Part shown: positions 16,682 through 27,072 of the stretch, piece by piece
Layout of the letters: the number at the start of each line of letters is the position of its first letter
Numbering within the stretch: position 1 is the stretch's first letter
Assembly: GCA_028281285.1 (NCBI GenBank)
Contig: JANQKF010000009.1
Coordinates: 1 to 64,000 of the forward strand
Source of the DNA: Cyclobacteriaceae bacterium
Lineage (GTDB): Bacteria; Bacteroidota; Bacteroidia; Cytophagales; Cyclobacteriaceae
Direction of reading: 5' to 3'
Length of the DNA stretch: 64,000 nucleotides
The notes under the pieces: model-generated
Databases searched by the model: none
Told to the model about the DNA's origin: nothing
The model's input: the letters and a program-made list of their open reading frames with translations, nothing else
Translations under genes and position numbers: made by a program

Positions 16682-18339
16682 ATCAGATGCTGAGCTATTT
16701 TACGTTGAGTGCTCCTCACAAAAAACAGGTCACATTCTTGATGATTATCATCTCGGCATTTTATTTGTTCAATTTTCATGTGAACGATATTTGGACTCCG
16801 AACGAGAGCTTTTATGCAGAAGCGGTCCGTGAGATGTTTGAGTCCGGCAACTTCCTGGAGTTCTTCTATAACTACGAGCCCCGGTATAATAAGCCTCCTC
16901 TAACCTACTGGATAATTGCCGGCTCCTCTTCAATATTTGGTTACAATGAATTTGGTATACGACTTCCTATAGTGCTGATGGGAATCGGGAGCATTTGGCT
17001 GACTTACCTTTTAGGTAGAAGACTCTACGGGAACCAAGGTGGTATCTATGCGATGGTGATGATGGCCCTAAGCCTTCAAATGCTCGCTTTGAAGCAATTT
17101 GCCTCTCCGGAAATGCCTCTCACTTTCTTCTTTACTCTCACCATGTATTGGTTCATCAAAGGGTATCAAGATGAAAAATTTAGATACATACTCCTGTTTT
17201 ACATTGCTCTGGGACTTACTGTTTTGACCAAGGGATATCCCTATATCATCGTCATTGGAGGTATTCTGGGGGTCTTTGTTTTATGGGATACAAGACTCAA
17301 TTGGTCCAAAATCTGGTCTAAAGTCAAACTACTGAAATTGTACATTGGCATTCCTTTGGTCCTGGTAATGGGACTGAGCTGGGTGATCTTCATGTACCTG
17401 AAGGACGGCCAGGATTTCTGGGCTATCTATCGAAGGGAAACCTTTGAAAGGGCATTGACCCGCAAGACCAACGGGATGAAACCTTTCTTTTACTTCGAGG
17501 TGATTTCCTGGAGTATTGCTCCTTATTCGTTGGCCTTTTTCTATGCATTGATTAAACATATTAGAGAATGGCGGGCATTAAAAAACATTTCATTTGTGTT
17601 CAGTTGGTTTGTAGTGATGCTTGTCATCTTCACCATAGCAAAAGGTAAACTCCCCCCCTACATGCTCCAGGCCCATCCTGCGATGCTTCTAATGATTGTT
17701 CCGCTCCTATTAGAATATAAGCCTCAAGGTGTTTTTTCGAAGAGTCTCTGGAAAACAACATTTATATTGCCTGCTGTCCTGTCTATGGCCGCTACGGTTT
17801 ATGCCGTTGTTGCATTGAGAATGCACTTTCTATTCTTTCTTGTTCCCGTCTTAGCACTGGCCGTCTTGATCTATTTTGTGGCAAAACGAAAAGAAATTGA
17901 CTCTTCCAATTTATTGGTAGCCGCACCCTTCTGGGCCTTGTTAGGAGTTCTACTCGTATTTGGGGCTTACTTGCCAAGAATGGAAAAATTCAGACCTTAT
18001 GATGAAATTGGTCGGGTAATCAATGAAGAACATCAAATTCCAAAGGACATTCCAATTCAGATCCAAGCGACTTTGATACACAACATCCCAATTTATGCTC
18101 AACGATTCGCAAACCGGGACCAGACACCACAACAAATCAATGACATGACCGGTCCTACTTTGGCACTGGTAAGGGAAGAAAATATGAGCGATCTCGAAGG
18201 TTTTGAAAGTCTATGGACCGGAAAGATCTACGACTTCTCAAGCGAGTCACAATTCCTAAAATTTATAATTGCGTGCCTGAATGCAGAACAGGAAGACTAC
18301 TCAAAGTTTGCCGACTATCACCTGGTTTATAGAAATTAG
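16678..18339 (+). CDS. ArnT-like / GT39 family integral membrane glycosyltransferase
   Basis: The 553-residue protein has about eleven to twelve hydrophobic segments. Its first periplasmic loop contains NDIWTPNESFYAEAVREMFESGNFLEFFYNYEP followed by YNKPPLTYWI, the conserved pattern of ArnT and protein-mannosyltransferase-like GT-C enzymes (catalytic Asp/Glu in this loop, KPP motif). Such enzymes transfer sugars from polyprenyl phosphate to lipid A or proteins on the periplasmic side. It is translationally coupled to the GT2 gene (ATGA overlap), consistent with a joint role in an envelope glycan. The acceptor is unknown. It converges on the FkbM methyltransferase with a 4-bp overlap. Confidence 0.86.
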   Translation: MNQMLSYFTLSAPHKKQVTFLMIIISAFYLFNFHVNDIWTPNESFYAEAVREMFESGNFLEFFYNYEPRYNKPPLTYWIIAGSSSIFGYNEFGIRLPIVLMGIGSIWLTYLLGRRLYGNQGGIYAMVMMALSLQMLALKQFASPEMPLTFFFTLTMYWFIKGYQDEKFRYILLFYIALGLTVLTKGYPYIIVIGGILGVFVLWDTRLNWSKIWSKVKLLKLYIGIPLVLVMGLSWVIFMYLKDGQDFWAIYRRETFERALTRKTNGMKPFFYFEVISWSIAPYSLAFFYALIKHIREWRALKNISFVFSWFVVMLVIFTIAKGKLPPYMLQAHPAMLLMIVPLLLEYKPQGVFSKSLWKTTFILPAVLSMAATVYAVVALRMHFLFFLVPVLALAVLIYFVAKRKEIDSSNLLVAAPFWALLGVLLVFGAYLPRMEKFRPYDEIGRVINEEHQIPKDIPIQIQATLIHNIPIYAQRFANRDQTPQQINDMTGPTLALVREENMSDLEGFESLWTGKIYDFSSESQFLKFIIACLNAEQEDYSKFADYHLVYRN

Positions 18340-19130
18340 GGCTTCCAGGCCCATATATAGCCATAATCACCATTGTGGTTCTCTTCCTTAAGCATCAATC
18401 CTTTCTTCTTCAGGTAATTCACCAAAGAAACATGATCATTTCTTTCCCCTTCTCCTTTGTGTGTTTCAATACTAAAGAAGTTGATCCTTGAAAGTTGTTC
18501 GTCAGATAGAGAATATAGAATCGCATATTCCGACCCTTCACAATCCAGTTTTAACAGATCAATAGAATCTAAAGATTCGTTTTCCATTAATTGTTGCAAC
18601 GTACAGGTGTCGACCTCAATTTTTTCCGCTCTTCCATCCGAAGCAAATACACCGGCCATAGTCGAAAACCCTTCAATTGTGCTTGAATAAAGAGTAAGTC
18701 CATGGTCATTTTCAGCCAATCCCTGATTGAAGTTCTTCCATTGATAGTTTGAATAGGTGTCTTCGTACTCCTTAAGCTGTCGATAATTGAAGGGCATCGG
18801 TTCGAAACCATAAATTCTCGCTTTGGGAAATTGCGAAAACATATAAAGAGAAAAGAATCCAACATTGGCTCCAACATCCACAATCACTGGTTCCTCACCT
18901 ATTTCTGCTTCCTCTGGGAATCCTTGCAAGTAAACACCATCAAAAAAACTCTCCTTAAAAGGAGGGAGCATTTTTCTTCGCACATCGATTTCAAATCCAT
19001 TCCTCATTTTGAATCGGAAAGACTCCGATTTACCAGATTTGAAAAACATGAATTGGGGCCAATTCTTGAAGTCAGAAATAAGCGTTCTATACCTTTTTAT
19101 TTTGTGGCTTAGTTTACCCATGGGTAACAA
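18336..19130 (-). CDS. FkbM family SAM-dependent methyltransferase
   Basis: The 264-residue protein has the FkbM core: PVIVDVGANVGFFSLYMF (SAM motif I, about 82-100), IYGFEPMPFNYRQLKEY, and DLLKLDCEGSEYAILYSL, and then FFSIETHKG. FkbM-type enzymes O-methylate small molecules or glycans. The overlap with the glycosyltransferase on the other strand and the local context favour an envelope sugar as substrate (inference). Two start choices exist (19130 or the Met at 19121). No terminator was seen between its end and the convergent gene. Confidence 0.87.
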   Translation of the reverse strand: MLPMGKLSHKIKRYRTLISDFKNWPQFMFFKSGKSESFRFKMRNGFEIDVRRKMLPPFKESFFDGVYLQGFPEEAEIGEEPVIVDVGANVGFFSLYMFSQFPKARIYGFEPMPFNYRQLKEYEDTYSNYQWKNFNQGLAENDHGLTLYSSTIEGFSTMAGVFASDGRAEKIEVDTCTLQQLMENESLDSIDLLKLDCEGSEYAILYSLSDEQLSRINFFSIETHKGEGERNDHVSLVNYLKKKGLMLKEENHNGDYGYIWAWKP

Positions 19131-19176
19131 TTAGATGACAAAAATCCGGAAAGTATTTCACATTTCCTTATAAATT

Positions 19177-19202
19177 AAAAAAGCCTCAATGATGATTGAG
19201 GC
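19177..19202 (-). terminator. Intrinsic terminator of ahcY
   Basis: On the minus strand a perfect 8-bp stem (GCCTCAAT at 19183-19190 with ATTGAGGC at 19195-19202, loop of 4) is followed by six T. It lies 21 bp after the ahcY stop. Confidence 0.88.
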
Positions 19203-19223
19203 CTTTCCATCGCTGATTATTTC

Positions 19224-20531
19224 TTAATACCTATAATGTTCCGGTTTGTAAGGACCTTCAACTGTCACACCAATATACTCGGCCTGTTCTTGAGTAAGCT
19301 CTTCAAGCTCCACACCGATTTTTGCAAGATGCAGTTTCGCTACTTTCTCATCCAAATGTTTTGGAAGAGTATATACCGCATTTTCGTACGCCTCTGAGTT
19401 TGTCCAAAGTTCAATTTGAGCCAATGTCTGGTTGGTGAATGAATTGGACATTACAAATGACGGGTGACCAGTTGCACAACCAAGATTTACCAATCTTCCT
19501 TCTGCTAAAACGATGATATCATTTCCATTAACATTGTAAAGATCTACCTGCGGCTTGATTTCTACTTTGTTTTCTCCATGAGTATCATTCAACCATGCCA
19601 TATCGATCTCGTTGTCAAAATGACCAATATTGCAAACGATGGTTTTATCATTCATCGCTTCAAAATGTTTCTGTTGAATGATATTGAAGTTACCGGTAGC
19701 TGTGACCACAATGTTGGCTCTAGGAATGGCATTGTCCATTTTCTGAACTTCAAAACCATCCATGGCTGCCTGAAGTGCGCATATCGGGTCGATCTCCGTC
19801 ACAATAACCCGAACACCTGCCCCTTGCAACGAAGCTGCAGAACCTTTGCCAACATCACCATACCCTGCCACCACGGCCACTTTACCTGCTAACATCACAT
19901 CAGTTGCTCTTCTGATAGCATCTACAAGGGATTCTTTGCAGCCGTACTTGTTATCAAACTTCGACTTGGTCACAGAATCATTTACGTTAATGGCTGGCAT
20001 TGGCAACGTACCATTTTTCATTCGCTCATACAATCGGTGAACTCCCGTAGTAGTTTCCTCAGAAAGACCTTTGATCCCTGGAACCAACTCTGGGTATTTG
20101 TCTAAAACCATGTTGGTCAAATCACCACCATCGTCCAAAATCATATTCAATGGCTTCCCATCTTCAAAGGCAAACAACGTTTGTTCGATACACCAATCAA
20201 ATTCTTCCTCGTTCATTCCCTTCCAGGCATAAACTGGAATACCAGCCTTCGCTATAGCAGCCGCTGCATGATCTTGCGTAGAGAAAATATTGCAAGACGA
20301 CCATGAAACCTCGGCCCCAAGTTCGATCAACGTCTCAATCAATACAGCAGTCTGTATAGTCATATGTAGGCAACCAGCAATTCTGGCTCCTTTCAGAATC
20401 TTTGAAGGACCATATTCCTCCCTTAAAGACATCAAACCTGGCATCTCCGCCTCGGCCAACTCAATTTCTTTTCTACCCCACGCTGCTAGTGAGATATCTT
20501 TTACTTTGTGCGATAATCCTGTTTCCAACAT
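19224..20531 (-). CDS. ahcY: Adenosylhomocysteinase
   Basis: The 435-residue protein hydrolyses S-adenosylhomocysteine to adenosine and homocysteine, recycling the by-product of methyltransferases. Visible features are [36 protein letters not shown], the NAD-binding loop [19 protein letters not shown] and the C-terminal [10 protein letters not shown] tail that reaches into the partner NAD site. Length and motifs are typical of the tetrameric cytoplasmic enzyme. It is a monocistronic unit with its own promoter (20551-20581) and terminator. Confidence 0.98.
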   Translation of the reverse strand: MLETGLSHKVKDISLAAWGRKEIELAEAEMPGLMSLREEYGPSKILKGARIAGCLHMTIQTAVLIETLIELGAEVSWSSCNIFSTQDHAAAAIAKAGIPVYAWKGMNEEEFDWCIEQTLFAFEDGKPLNMILDDGGDLTNMVLDKYPELVPGIKGLSEETTTGVHRLYERMKNGTLPMPAINVNDSVTKSKFDNKYGCKESLVDAIRRATDVMLAGKVAVVAGYGDVGKGSAASLQGAGVRVIVTEIDPICALQAAMDGFEVQKMDNAIPRANIVVTATGNFNIIQQKHFEAMNDKTIVCNIGHFDNEIDMAWLNDTHGENKVEIKPQVDLYNVNGNDIIVLAEGRLVNLGCATGHPSFVMSNSFTNQTLAQIELWTNSEAYENAVYTLPKHLDEKVAKLHLAKIGVELEELTQEQAEYIGVTVEGPYKPEHYRY

Positions 20532-20550
20532 AGTCTTCTTTTACAGGGTG

Positions 20551-20581
20551 CAAAGGTACAATTTAGTTACCCAAAGGACAA
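20551..20581 (-). promoter_or_regulatory. Promoter of ahcY
   Basis: On the minus strand TTG (20579-20581) is followed after exactly 20 bp by TACCTTTG (20551-20558), a full match to the Bacteroidota -33/-7 arrangement. The start codon is 20 bp downstream of the -7 box. Confidence 0.75.
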
Positions 20582-20591
20582 CCCTGCTCGA

Positions 20592-21347
20592 TTATAAAAA
20601 CTGAATTTCCTTGATATCAAACTCTTCTGTATTATGCCCAACATTTACCTGGAGCTTTCCGGTCTCTGAGATTCCTATAATAATACCCTTAAAGGGATGT
20701 TCAGCATAGAAACTTCTTGTTTGATTAAGTCCCAATAGTCGTGAGACATATTCCTCCTTGAGTTCGTACCTTTTGGTCGCTTTAAGCTCGAGGTAGCGGG
20801 TTTCAATTGCCAACACCAGCCTTTCGAGTATCTCTATGAGATCGGATTCTTTGTTGAGTAAATTAGCCAGTGAAATTGCGTTACCAACTTCCATATTCAT
20901 TTGATTCACGTTCAGTCCAATTCCAACTACAGAGTTTTCAATGAAAGGTGGATTGAGTGTGTTTTCAATCAAAATCCCTGCGATTTTTTGATCATTTACA
21001 TAAACATCATTCGGCCATTTTACTTTGACGTTTTCTTGAGGAATCAATTCGTGCAAAAGATCAGTAATGGCCAGGGAAATGATAATATTTAGCATAAACT
21101 GATGCCTTATTTCCAAAAACCTGGGTCTGATCACTAGTGTGAATGTGAGGTTTTTCCCTGGTTCAGAGTTCCATCTATTGCCTCTTTGTCCCTTGCCTGA
21201 AGTCTGATTATCGGTGATTACCAAGCACCCTTCTATAATGTCAGGCTTGTCTAGTATACCAATCGCTGTGTCATTAGTAGAGTGACAACTTGGCATATAA
21301 AAGACCTGTTTGCCTAGAAATAATGGTTTAGCAAGAATTTTGTACAA
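20592..21347 (-). CDS. birA: Biotin--[acetyl-CoA-carboxylase] ligase
   Basis: The 251-residue protein is a biotin protein ligase with SCHSTND near the N-terminus, the biotinyl-AMP loop TSGKGQRGNRWNS (about 49-61), KWPNDVYVNDQKIAGILIEN and a small C-terminal domain. It lacks the N-terminal helix-turn-helix of E. coli BirA, so it is a group I ligase without repressor function. Its substrate in this window is AccB (Lys121). It is divergent from rsfS across 55 bp. A -7-like TTTCTTTG (minus strand, 21370-21377) is one base off consensus. Confidence 0.95.
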   Translation of the reverse strand: MYKILAKPLFLGKQVFYMPSCHSTNDTAIGILDKPDIIEGCLVITDNQTSGKGQRGNRWNSEPGKNLTFTLVIRPRFLEIRHQFMLNIIISLAITDLLHELIPQENVKVKWPNDVYVNDQKIAGILIENTLNPPFIENSVVGIGLNVNQMNMEVGNAISLANLLNKESDLIEILERLVLAIETRYLELKATKRYELKEEYVSRLLGLNQTRSFYAEHPFKGIIIGISETGKLQVNVGHNTEEFDIKEIQFL

Positions 21348-21402
21348 TGAATTTTCGTAGTTTTACGCACAAAGAAATACAATTTCCAGAATAAAGTATT
21401 GA

Positions 21403-21759
21403 ATGACATCTGAAGATCTGAGTAGACTGATTATTAAGGGGATGGAGGAAAAAAAAGGTTCAGACATAGTTGTTATGGACCTTCGAGAAGTGAAAGGAGC
21501 AGTCAGTGATTATTTTGTGATTTGTTCAGGCAGTTCGGATACTCAAATTCAAGCAATCTCGGAATCTGTCGAAAAAGAAGTGAAAGAAGGTTTGGACGAG
21601 TTACCCTGGAGAAAGGAAGGTTATACCAATCGCGAATGGATATTGATGGATTACGTGAGTGCTGTTGCCCATATCTTCAAACAAGACAAACGCGAATTCT
21701 ATGCCCTGGAAGATCTTTGGGGCGATGCCAAAACTACCTCATTGAGTGAAGCTGTTTAA
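21403..21759 (+). CDS. rsfS: Ribosomal silencing factor RsfS
   Basis: The 118-residue protein (DUF143/Iojap) contains SDYFVICSGSSDTQIQAI and WILMDYVSAVAHIFKQDKREFYALEDLWGDA, both diagnostic. RsfS binds ribosomal protein L14 and blocks subunit joining when nutrients are scarce. It precedes ftsH by 60 bp on the same strand and is divergent from birA, a gene order seen in other Bacteroidota. Confidence 0.96.
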   Translation: MTSEDLSRLIIKGMEEKKGSDIVVMDLREVKGAVSDYFVICSGSSDTQIQAISESVEKEVKEGLDELPWRKEGYTNREWILMDYVSAVAHIFKQDKREFYALEDLWGDAKTTSLSEAV

Positions 21760-21819
21760 GCTAACATTATTTCACCTTAAGCGTTAATAGAGAGATTTAG
21801 AATTTAAATACGAAAGTAG

Positions 21820-23916
21820 ATGCCAGATAGTCCAAGAAAGAAGAACATATTAGGGAAACCCAATGGCAGAAAAAACAATCAGGTATGGGTGTTTATTTCA
21901 CTCATTATTATTGTTTTCGCTATCTCAATGTTCTCAAACTCAGGATCGGGGATACCTATTCTCATGAAGCGATTCGAGAATATGGTGTTGAGCAATGATG
22001 TTGACCGGATCGTAGTAATACAAGACAAGAATTACGTTGAAGTTTACCTCAAACCTGAGGCGAAACAAAACGCCAAATACAAAACCGAACTTGACAATAG
22101 AAGCCCGTTCAGTTTGGGTACAGGGCCTGATTATGTGATTCAGAAAATTCCTGAAGATCGCTTTATGAAGCTTTATGATAATATAGCTGAAAAAGTTGAT
22201 CAGGATGCGCGAATCGAACCCGAATATGATACGCGCCCTACAATCATGGATTTCTTTAGCACATGGGGCTTGCTTATATTGATCGTTTTGTTTTTCTGGT
22301 TGATGATGCGCAGAATGACAGGCAACGCAGGACCGGGTGGACAAATCTTTAATATTGGAAAATCACGCGCGGCTTTGTTTGACGCAGAAAATAAGGTCAA
22401 GATTACCTTCGACAATGTTGCAGGTTTGGATGAAGCCAAGGAAGAGGTTCAGGAGATTGTTGAGTTTCTGAAGAACCCATCCAAGTTCACGAAACTTGGA
22501 GGAAAGATTCCAAAAGGAGCATTGCTTGTGGGTGCTCCTGGTACGGGTAAGACCTTATTGGCTAAAGCCGTAGCCGGTGAAGCCGCTGTACCATTCTTCT
22601 CACTTTCAGGTTCAGACTTTGTTGAAATGTTTGTTGGGGTTGGTGCGGCCAGAGTAAGAGACTTGTTCAAACAAGCCAAAGAAAAAGCGCCTTGTATTGT
22701 ATTTATTGATGAGATTGATGCGATTGGTAGATCGAGAGGAAAAGGTCAAATGCCCGGATCAAATGATGAGCGGGAGAATACACTGAACTCTCTCCTTGTA
22801 GAAATGGATGGTTTTGCAACCGATTCCGGAGTCATCATTTTAGCCGCTACTAACAGGCCTGATGTATTGGACTCTGCACTACTAAGACCAGGTCGATTTG
22901 ACAGACAAATCAGTATCGATAAACCAGACATCGTTGGCCGGGAAGCTATTTTTAAGGTACACTTAGGCCCTATCAAACTTGCCAAAGACATTGATGCCAA
23001 AAAACTGGCAGCTCAGACACCCGGATTTGCGGGAGCTGAAATTGCCAATGTCTGTAACGAAGCAGCATTGATAGCTGCGAGGCGTGATAAGAAGGCCGTA
23101 GATATGGAAGATTTCCAAAATGCCATTGATAGGGTAATTGGAGGTCTTGAAAAGAAGAGCAAAATCATCTCTCCTGAAGAGAAGAAAATCGTTGCCTACC
23201 ACGAGGCAGGACACGCAGTGGCCGGTTGGTTTTTGGAGCATGCTGATCCATTGGTGAAAGTGAGTATTGTTCCAAGAGGTGTGGCTGCCTTAGGGTATGC
23301 TCAATACTTACCCAAAGAACAATTCCTCTACCAAACCGAACAGCTCATGGACGAAATGTGCATGACTCTTGGTGGAAGAGCTGCAGAAGAGATTATGTTT
23401 GGTAAAATCTCCACAGGTGCCTTAAGCGATTTGGAGAGAATTACCAAAATGGCTTATAGCATTGTTTCAGTTTATGGAATGAATAGCAAGGTGGGTAATA
23501 TCTCCTTTTATGACTCCAAGCAGAACGACTATGCCTTCAGTAAACCCTATTCTGAAGATACTGCTAAGACGATTGACGAGGAAGTGAAAAAGCTTGTGGA
23601 TGGTGCTTATGATAGAACAAAGCAGTTGCTGACTGACAAGAAGAAAGAATTGGAAATCGTGGCCAAAGAGCTTTTGGAGAAAGAGATAATATTCCAATCT
23701 GATTTGGAAGAACTCATTGGTAAGAGACCATTTGATCGACAAACAACATATCAGGCCTTTACTGAAAATGGGCAAGATAAGGACGATGAGAAGATAGAAG
23801 AAAAGGCAGAGGAACCTCAAGTGGAGGCGGTTAACGACACGGAAACATCCGTTTCCTCGGAGACTCCCGACCAAACTGAAAAAAAGTCAGACGAACCTGG
23901 GAGCTCAGAAGCTTAA
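21820..23916 (+). CDS. ftsH: ATP-dependent zinc metalloprotease FtsH
   Basis: The 698-residue membrane AAA protease degrades unassembled membrane proteins and regulatory substrates. It has TM segments at about 22-39 and 145-164 flanking a periplasmic domain, an AAA module with Walker A GAPGTGKT (238-245), Walker B VFIDEID (294-300) and SRH arginines near [20 protein letters not shown], and the zinc site HEAGH at 461-465. The last ~60 residues are acidic and low-complexity. It follows rsfS and ends at a strong terminator (23938-23965). Confidence 0.98.
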   Translation: MPDSPRKKNILGKPNGRKNNQVWVFISLIIIVFAISMFSNSGSGIPILMKRFENMVLSNDVDRIVVIQDKNYVEVYLKPEAKQNAKYKTELDNRSPFSLGTGPDYVIQKIPEDRFMKLYDNIAEKVDQDARIEPEYDTRPTIMDFFSTWGLLILIVLFFWLMMRRMTGNAGPGGQIFNIGKSRAALFDAENKVKITFDNVAGLDEAKEEVQEIVEFLKNPSKFTKLGGKIPKGALLVGAPGTGKTLLAKAVAGEAAVPFFSLSGSDFVEMFVGVGAARVRDLFKQAKEKAPCIVFIDEIDAIGRSRGKGQMPGSNDERENTLNSLLVEMDGFATDSGVIILAATNRPDVLDSALLRPGRFDRQISIDKPDIVGREAIFKVHLGPIKLAKDIDAKKLAAQTPGFAGAEIANVCNEAALIAARRDKKAVDMEDFQNAIDRVIGGLEKKSKIISPEEKKIVAYHEAGHAVAGWFLEHADPLVKVSIVPRGVAALGYAQYLPKEQFLYQTEQLMDEMCMTLGGRAAEEIMFGKISTGALSDLERITKMAYSIVSVYGMNSKVGNISFYDSKQNDYAFSKPYSEDTAKTIDEEVKKLVDGAYDRTKQLLTDKKKELEIVAKELLEKEIIFQSDLEELIGKRPFDRQTTYQAFTENGQDKDDEKIEEKAEEPQVEAVNDTETSVSSETPDQTEKKSDEPGSSEA

Positions 23917-23937
23917 ACTGCAATAGCATTGAACTGA

Positions 23938-23965
23938 AATCAGGCGGATTCCGCCTGATTTTTTT
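23938..23965 (+). terminator. Intrinsic terminator of ftsH
   Basis: A perfect 10-bp stem (AATCAGGCGG with CCGCCTGATT, 23938-23947 and 23951-23960, loop ATT) is followed by seven T. Confidence 0.92.
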
Positions 23966-23995
23966 ATTTTGTGCTCCTATTGAATCAGTTCATAT

Positions 23996-24757
23996 ATGAA
24001 AATTAATTTACCGGTCGGTAAAAAAGTGTACTTCGCCTCTGATTTTCATCTTGGCGTACCCACTCCCCAAGCAAGCCTTGAGCGAGAAAAACGAATTATC
24101 CGGTTTCTCTCGGAATGCGAACACGATGCGGAAGCCATATTTCTAGTAGGCGATCTTTTTGACTTTTGGTTCGAGTACAAAAAAACGATCCCCAAAGGCT
24201 TTACACGCTTTTTGGGAAAACTTTCCGAATTGGTAGACCAAGGCATTCATCTTGTGGTCTTCACCGGCAACCATGATATGTGGATGTACGACTACTTTGA
24301 AACTGAAATAGGGGCCAAGGTATTTCACGATCCCATTCAACTTTATCTGGACGATCTTAAAATCTTTATCGGTCATGGTGACGGACTGGGACCTGGTGAT
24401 CATTCATATAAATTTTTGAAGAAGATTTTCAGAAATCGCTTCCTCCAATGGTGCTTCAATTGGCTCCATCCTAATATCGGCATGTCTGTCGCAAATTATT
24501 GGTCAAGGAAGAGCAGGGCACAAGCCAATATGCGCGAGGAAAAGTTTCTCGGAGACGAGGAGTGGTTATGGACTTTTGCCAAAACCAAGGAAAAAGAAGA
24601 ACATCACGATTGCTATATATTTGGACACAGACATTTGCCCATTGATGTAGAGGTCGGTGAGAATAGTCGTTATATTAACCTAGGAGAATGGTTGAACTAT
24701 AACACATATGCTGACTTTGACGGAACCAATTTATCTCTCAAGACTTTTGAAGGTTAG
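23996..24757 (+). CDS. lpxH: UDP-2,3-diacylglucosamine diphosphatase (LpxH-type)
   Basis: The 253-residue metallophosphoesterase has all family blocks: SDFHLG near residue 16, GDLFDFW near 52, GNHDMW near 88, GHGDG near 124 and FGHRHLPID near 215. LpxH cleaves UDP-2,3-diacylglucosamine to lipid X in lipid A synthesis at the inner membrane. A second LpxH-like protein is encoded at 32847-33680; this copy is closer to the bona fide Bacteroidota LpxH by its length and GDLFDFWFEY motif. It overlaps the next gene by 11 bp. Confidence 0.88.
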   Translation: MKINLPVGKKVYFASDFHLGVPTPQASLEREKRIIRFLSECEHDAEAIFLVGDLFDFWFEYKKTIPKGFTRFLGKLSELVDQGIHLVVFTGNHDMWMYDYFETEIGAKVFHDPIQLYLDDLKIFIGHGDGLGPGDHSYKFLKKIFRNRFLQWCFNWLHPNIGMSVANYWSRKSRAQANMREEKFLGDEEWLWTFAKTKEKEEHHDCYIFGHRHLPIDVEVGENSRYINLGEWLNYNTYADFDGTNLSLKTFEG

Positions 24758-25550
24758 ATTCCTGGCCATAGCTCTGTTTTCTTTGATCACTTTTCCTTTA
24801 TCGGCTCAAAATCTGATGAAGGTCAAGACAATACAATTAGAGGCGAGCCCTTCAACAGTTTCCCAAGACCGGCAAGGGTACTTTTATATCGGACTTACTA
24901 ATGGTGACATTGACAAATACGATCGAGAAGGCAACCTGCTTTACCATTTTTCAGCTCCAAAAAACGGACAAGTCTCTTTGATCGAAGCATGGCAGGGCCT
25001 CAGAATATTTTGCTACTATCAGGATTTTCAGGACTATTTGTATCTGAATAGATTTTTAACTGAATCGGAACGATTTTCAGTACCCAATAATCAAGCAAGT
25101 TTCCTGTCGCTTGTTACTCTTGCTTGGGACAATAACCTCTGGATAGTTGATGCACAGGAATTGAATCTTAAGAAAATTGAGCTTCCATCAAATGAATTGA
25201 TCACTGAAACCCCTTTTAATCTAAATCTTGAAAACAGCAGTTATCAATTTGAACATATCAGGGACTACCAAAACCGTCTATACATAAGTGACAAACAAAA
25301 CGGCATTTTGATATTCGATCGGTTTGGCAATTATTTAGAAACACTGCCAATATCAGGGGTAGAACATTTCAGCTTCGTAGCTGATGAGCTGGTTTATCTC
25401 AAAGACGACTCTGTGTTTTTCATAGATGTATACACCAAAAAAGAAAGAGAGATCGGTTTACCCGATCCCTCTTACAAATTTGTATTAATGGAAAACAGTG
25501 TGTTGATCTGCTTCGCAGATACTAAAGTCGATCTATATCAAATTAATTAG
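24747..25550 (+). CDS. Secreted beta-propeller-like protein of unknown function
   Basis: The product has 267 residues if translation starts at the TTG at 24747; an upstream start at 24708 is also open. The downstream start gives a clean signal peptide (KVRFLAIALFSLITFPLSAQ). The mature protein shows repeated strands of the type GYFYIGLTNGDIDKYDREGNLLYHF and NRLYISDKQNGILIFDRFGNYLETL, which resemble NHL or beta-propeller blades. No catalytic motif is visible. It overlaps lpxH by 11 bp, so it is translationally coupled, but a link to lipid A is unproven. It converges on the TolC gene with an 8-bp overlap. Confidence 0.7.
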   Translation: MKVRFLAIALFSLITFPLSAQNLMKVKTIQLEASPSTVSQDRQGYFYIGLTNGDIDKYDREGNLLYHFSAPKNGQVSLIEAWQGLRIFCYYQDFQDYLYLNRFLTESERFSVPNNQASFLSLVTLAWDNNLWIVDAQELNLKKIELPSNELITETPFNLNLENSSYQFEHIRDYQNRLYISDKQNGILIFDRFGNYLETLPISGVEHFSFVADELVYLKDDSVFFIDVYTKKEREIGLPDPSYKFVLMENSVLICFADTKVDLYQIN

Positions 25551-26922
25551 ATCCTGGTAGTTGTAGCTCGTCTCCTGTGAAAATATCAAGGATCAATTTT
25601 CTGAGCATAATTCCATACTTGGCTCTGATCAACTGAAGATCTCCGCCATTCTTATTATTCAAGCTTTGCAGGTAGGTAACAAAATCAATCGTACCATTCT
25701 CATAGCGAGTTTTAGCAAATTCAAAGGCAGTGTTCAAATTCACCAAGCTCTCCTTTGCTGCTGCATATGTGGTTTGGGCATTCACTAAGTTCAAATATGC
25801 CTGTTGAACAGAATTGGTGATGAGGTTCTTTTGTTGCTCAAGGTTCAATTCAGAGTTGAACATCTGAATTTTAGATTGCTGCACGGATGTTCTGTTTTGG
25901 AATCGTGTAAACAAGGGAATACTCAAGCTTAAACCCGCTCCTTTTCTTTCGTTGCTTTTGAACTGATCACCCAAATCCACAACTTCGGTTCTGGTTGGCA
26001 AGTTAGTCACCGGATCTCTCTCTAAAACATTAACGAAGTTAGATGACCATCCAGTACTCCACGAAGCATTGGCAGTAATAGACGGCATCCACGCGAACTG
26101 AGCCGATCTCAATGATTTTTTGGCTGCCTCAAGGCTGTACTCTGCTGATTTCACACTTGGAGCATAGGCCAATGCTCGATCATAAACCGACCCAAAGGCT
26201 TCAAGTTGTTCTTCTAGTTCAGAATCATTGGATGTAATACCTGCGAATTCATAATCCTGAGTGGCATCCAATAAAAGAAGTTGAATCAAAGTAAGTTTAG
26301 CGGTCGCCAGTTGGTTTTGAAACGTCACGATTGTCAGCTTCTGCTGTGCCACCTGAGACCTGAAATTGTAAACTTGTTCCATGCTTCCGGTACCTGCAGC
26401 CTCAATACGCTCCTGTCTTGACAGTTGTTGATTCAATAAGTCAAGTGTTTGTTCGGCTATTCTAATTTGTTCTTTGGTCTGGATTACATTTAAGAATGAA
26501 GCAATGATTGTAGCTTCAGTGGCTTGAATATTGCTTTCGATAGTTTGTAAGGAAGCTTCATACTGAAGTTTTCGCTGTCCCATCGTCAGGATGTTCTGGA
26601 ATCCATTAAAAATGGTAATGTTGGCATTAATAGATCCTCCTCCACTCAACGTAGTAGTATTCACCAAATCACCAACTGTTTGGTCAAACTGTAGTCCTTC
26701 ATTCCAATTATGACTTGCTCCGGCACTCAGCGATGGAAGGAAATTGAACCTACTCTGAGTTAAACCAGCTTTGGCACTAATCGAGTTGTTGCGAGCCTGC
26801 TTAATACTAATGTTATTATCGAGTGCAATGTCGATGCACTCTTCAAGCGTAAGCACCCGTTGTGCCTGCAAGCCAGTCCCTACAAATAAGGCTGCCAGAA
26901 GGGTGATATAAAGCTTTTTCAT
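25543..26922 (-). CDS. TolC family outer membrane efflux protein
   Basis: The 459-residue protein has a signal peptide (MKKLYITLLAALFVGTGLQAQ) and two outer-membrane-efflux repeats (about 25-225 and 240-440) with long alpha-helical heptads, typical of TolC/OprM-type channels. It forms the outer membrane exit duct for the adaptor and ATPase encoded upstream. A stem-loop (27035-27063) lies in the 150-bp gap to the ATPase gene, so it may be expressed at a different level or partly from its own promoter. Confidence 0.93.
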   Translation of the reverse strand: MKKLYITLLAALFVGTGLQAQRVLTLEECIDIALDNNISIKQARNNSISAKAGLTQSRFNFLPSLSAGASHNWNEGLQFDQTVGDLVNTTTLSGGGSINANITIFNGFQNILTMGQRKLQYEASLQTIESNIQATEATIIASFLNVIQTKEQIRIAEQTLDLLNQQLSRQERIEAAGTGSMEQVYNFRSQVAQQKLTIVTFQNQLATAKLTLIQLLLLDATQDYEFAGITSNDSELEEQLEAFGSVYDRALAYAPSVKSAEYSLEAAKKSLRSAQFAWMPSITANASWSTGWSSNFVNVLERDPVTNLPTRTEVVDLGDQFKSNERKGAGLSLSIPLFTRFQNRTSVQQSKIQMFNSELNLEQQKNLITNSVQQAYLNLVNAQTTYAAAKESLVNLNTAFEFAKTRYENGTIDFVTYLQSLNNKNGGDLQLIRAKYGIMLRKLILDIFTGDELQLPGSN

Positions 26923-27034
26923 GGTTTTTGTGTTTAATGTCTTTCTTCTGCTTTCACAGATTCGATGGTGGCGAATCGCCTGAGTTTTCTATCCTTTAGA
27001 CAATATCCTGTCAGGGTATCAGAGATACCTAGAA

Positions 27035-27063
27035 AAATATGGCCCATTATCTGGGCCATATTT
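27035..27063 (-). terminator. Strong hairpin between the ABC ATPase and TolC genes
   Basis: AAATATGGCCCA (27035-27046) and TGGGCCATATTT (27052-27063) form a perfect 12-bp stem with a 5-nt loop. It starts 9 bp after the ATPase stop. The arm itself supplies A/T ends on both strands, so it may terminate in either direction or only attenuate readthrough into the TolC gene. Confidence 0.7.
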
Positions 27064-27072
27064 CACATTAAT

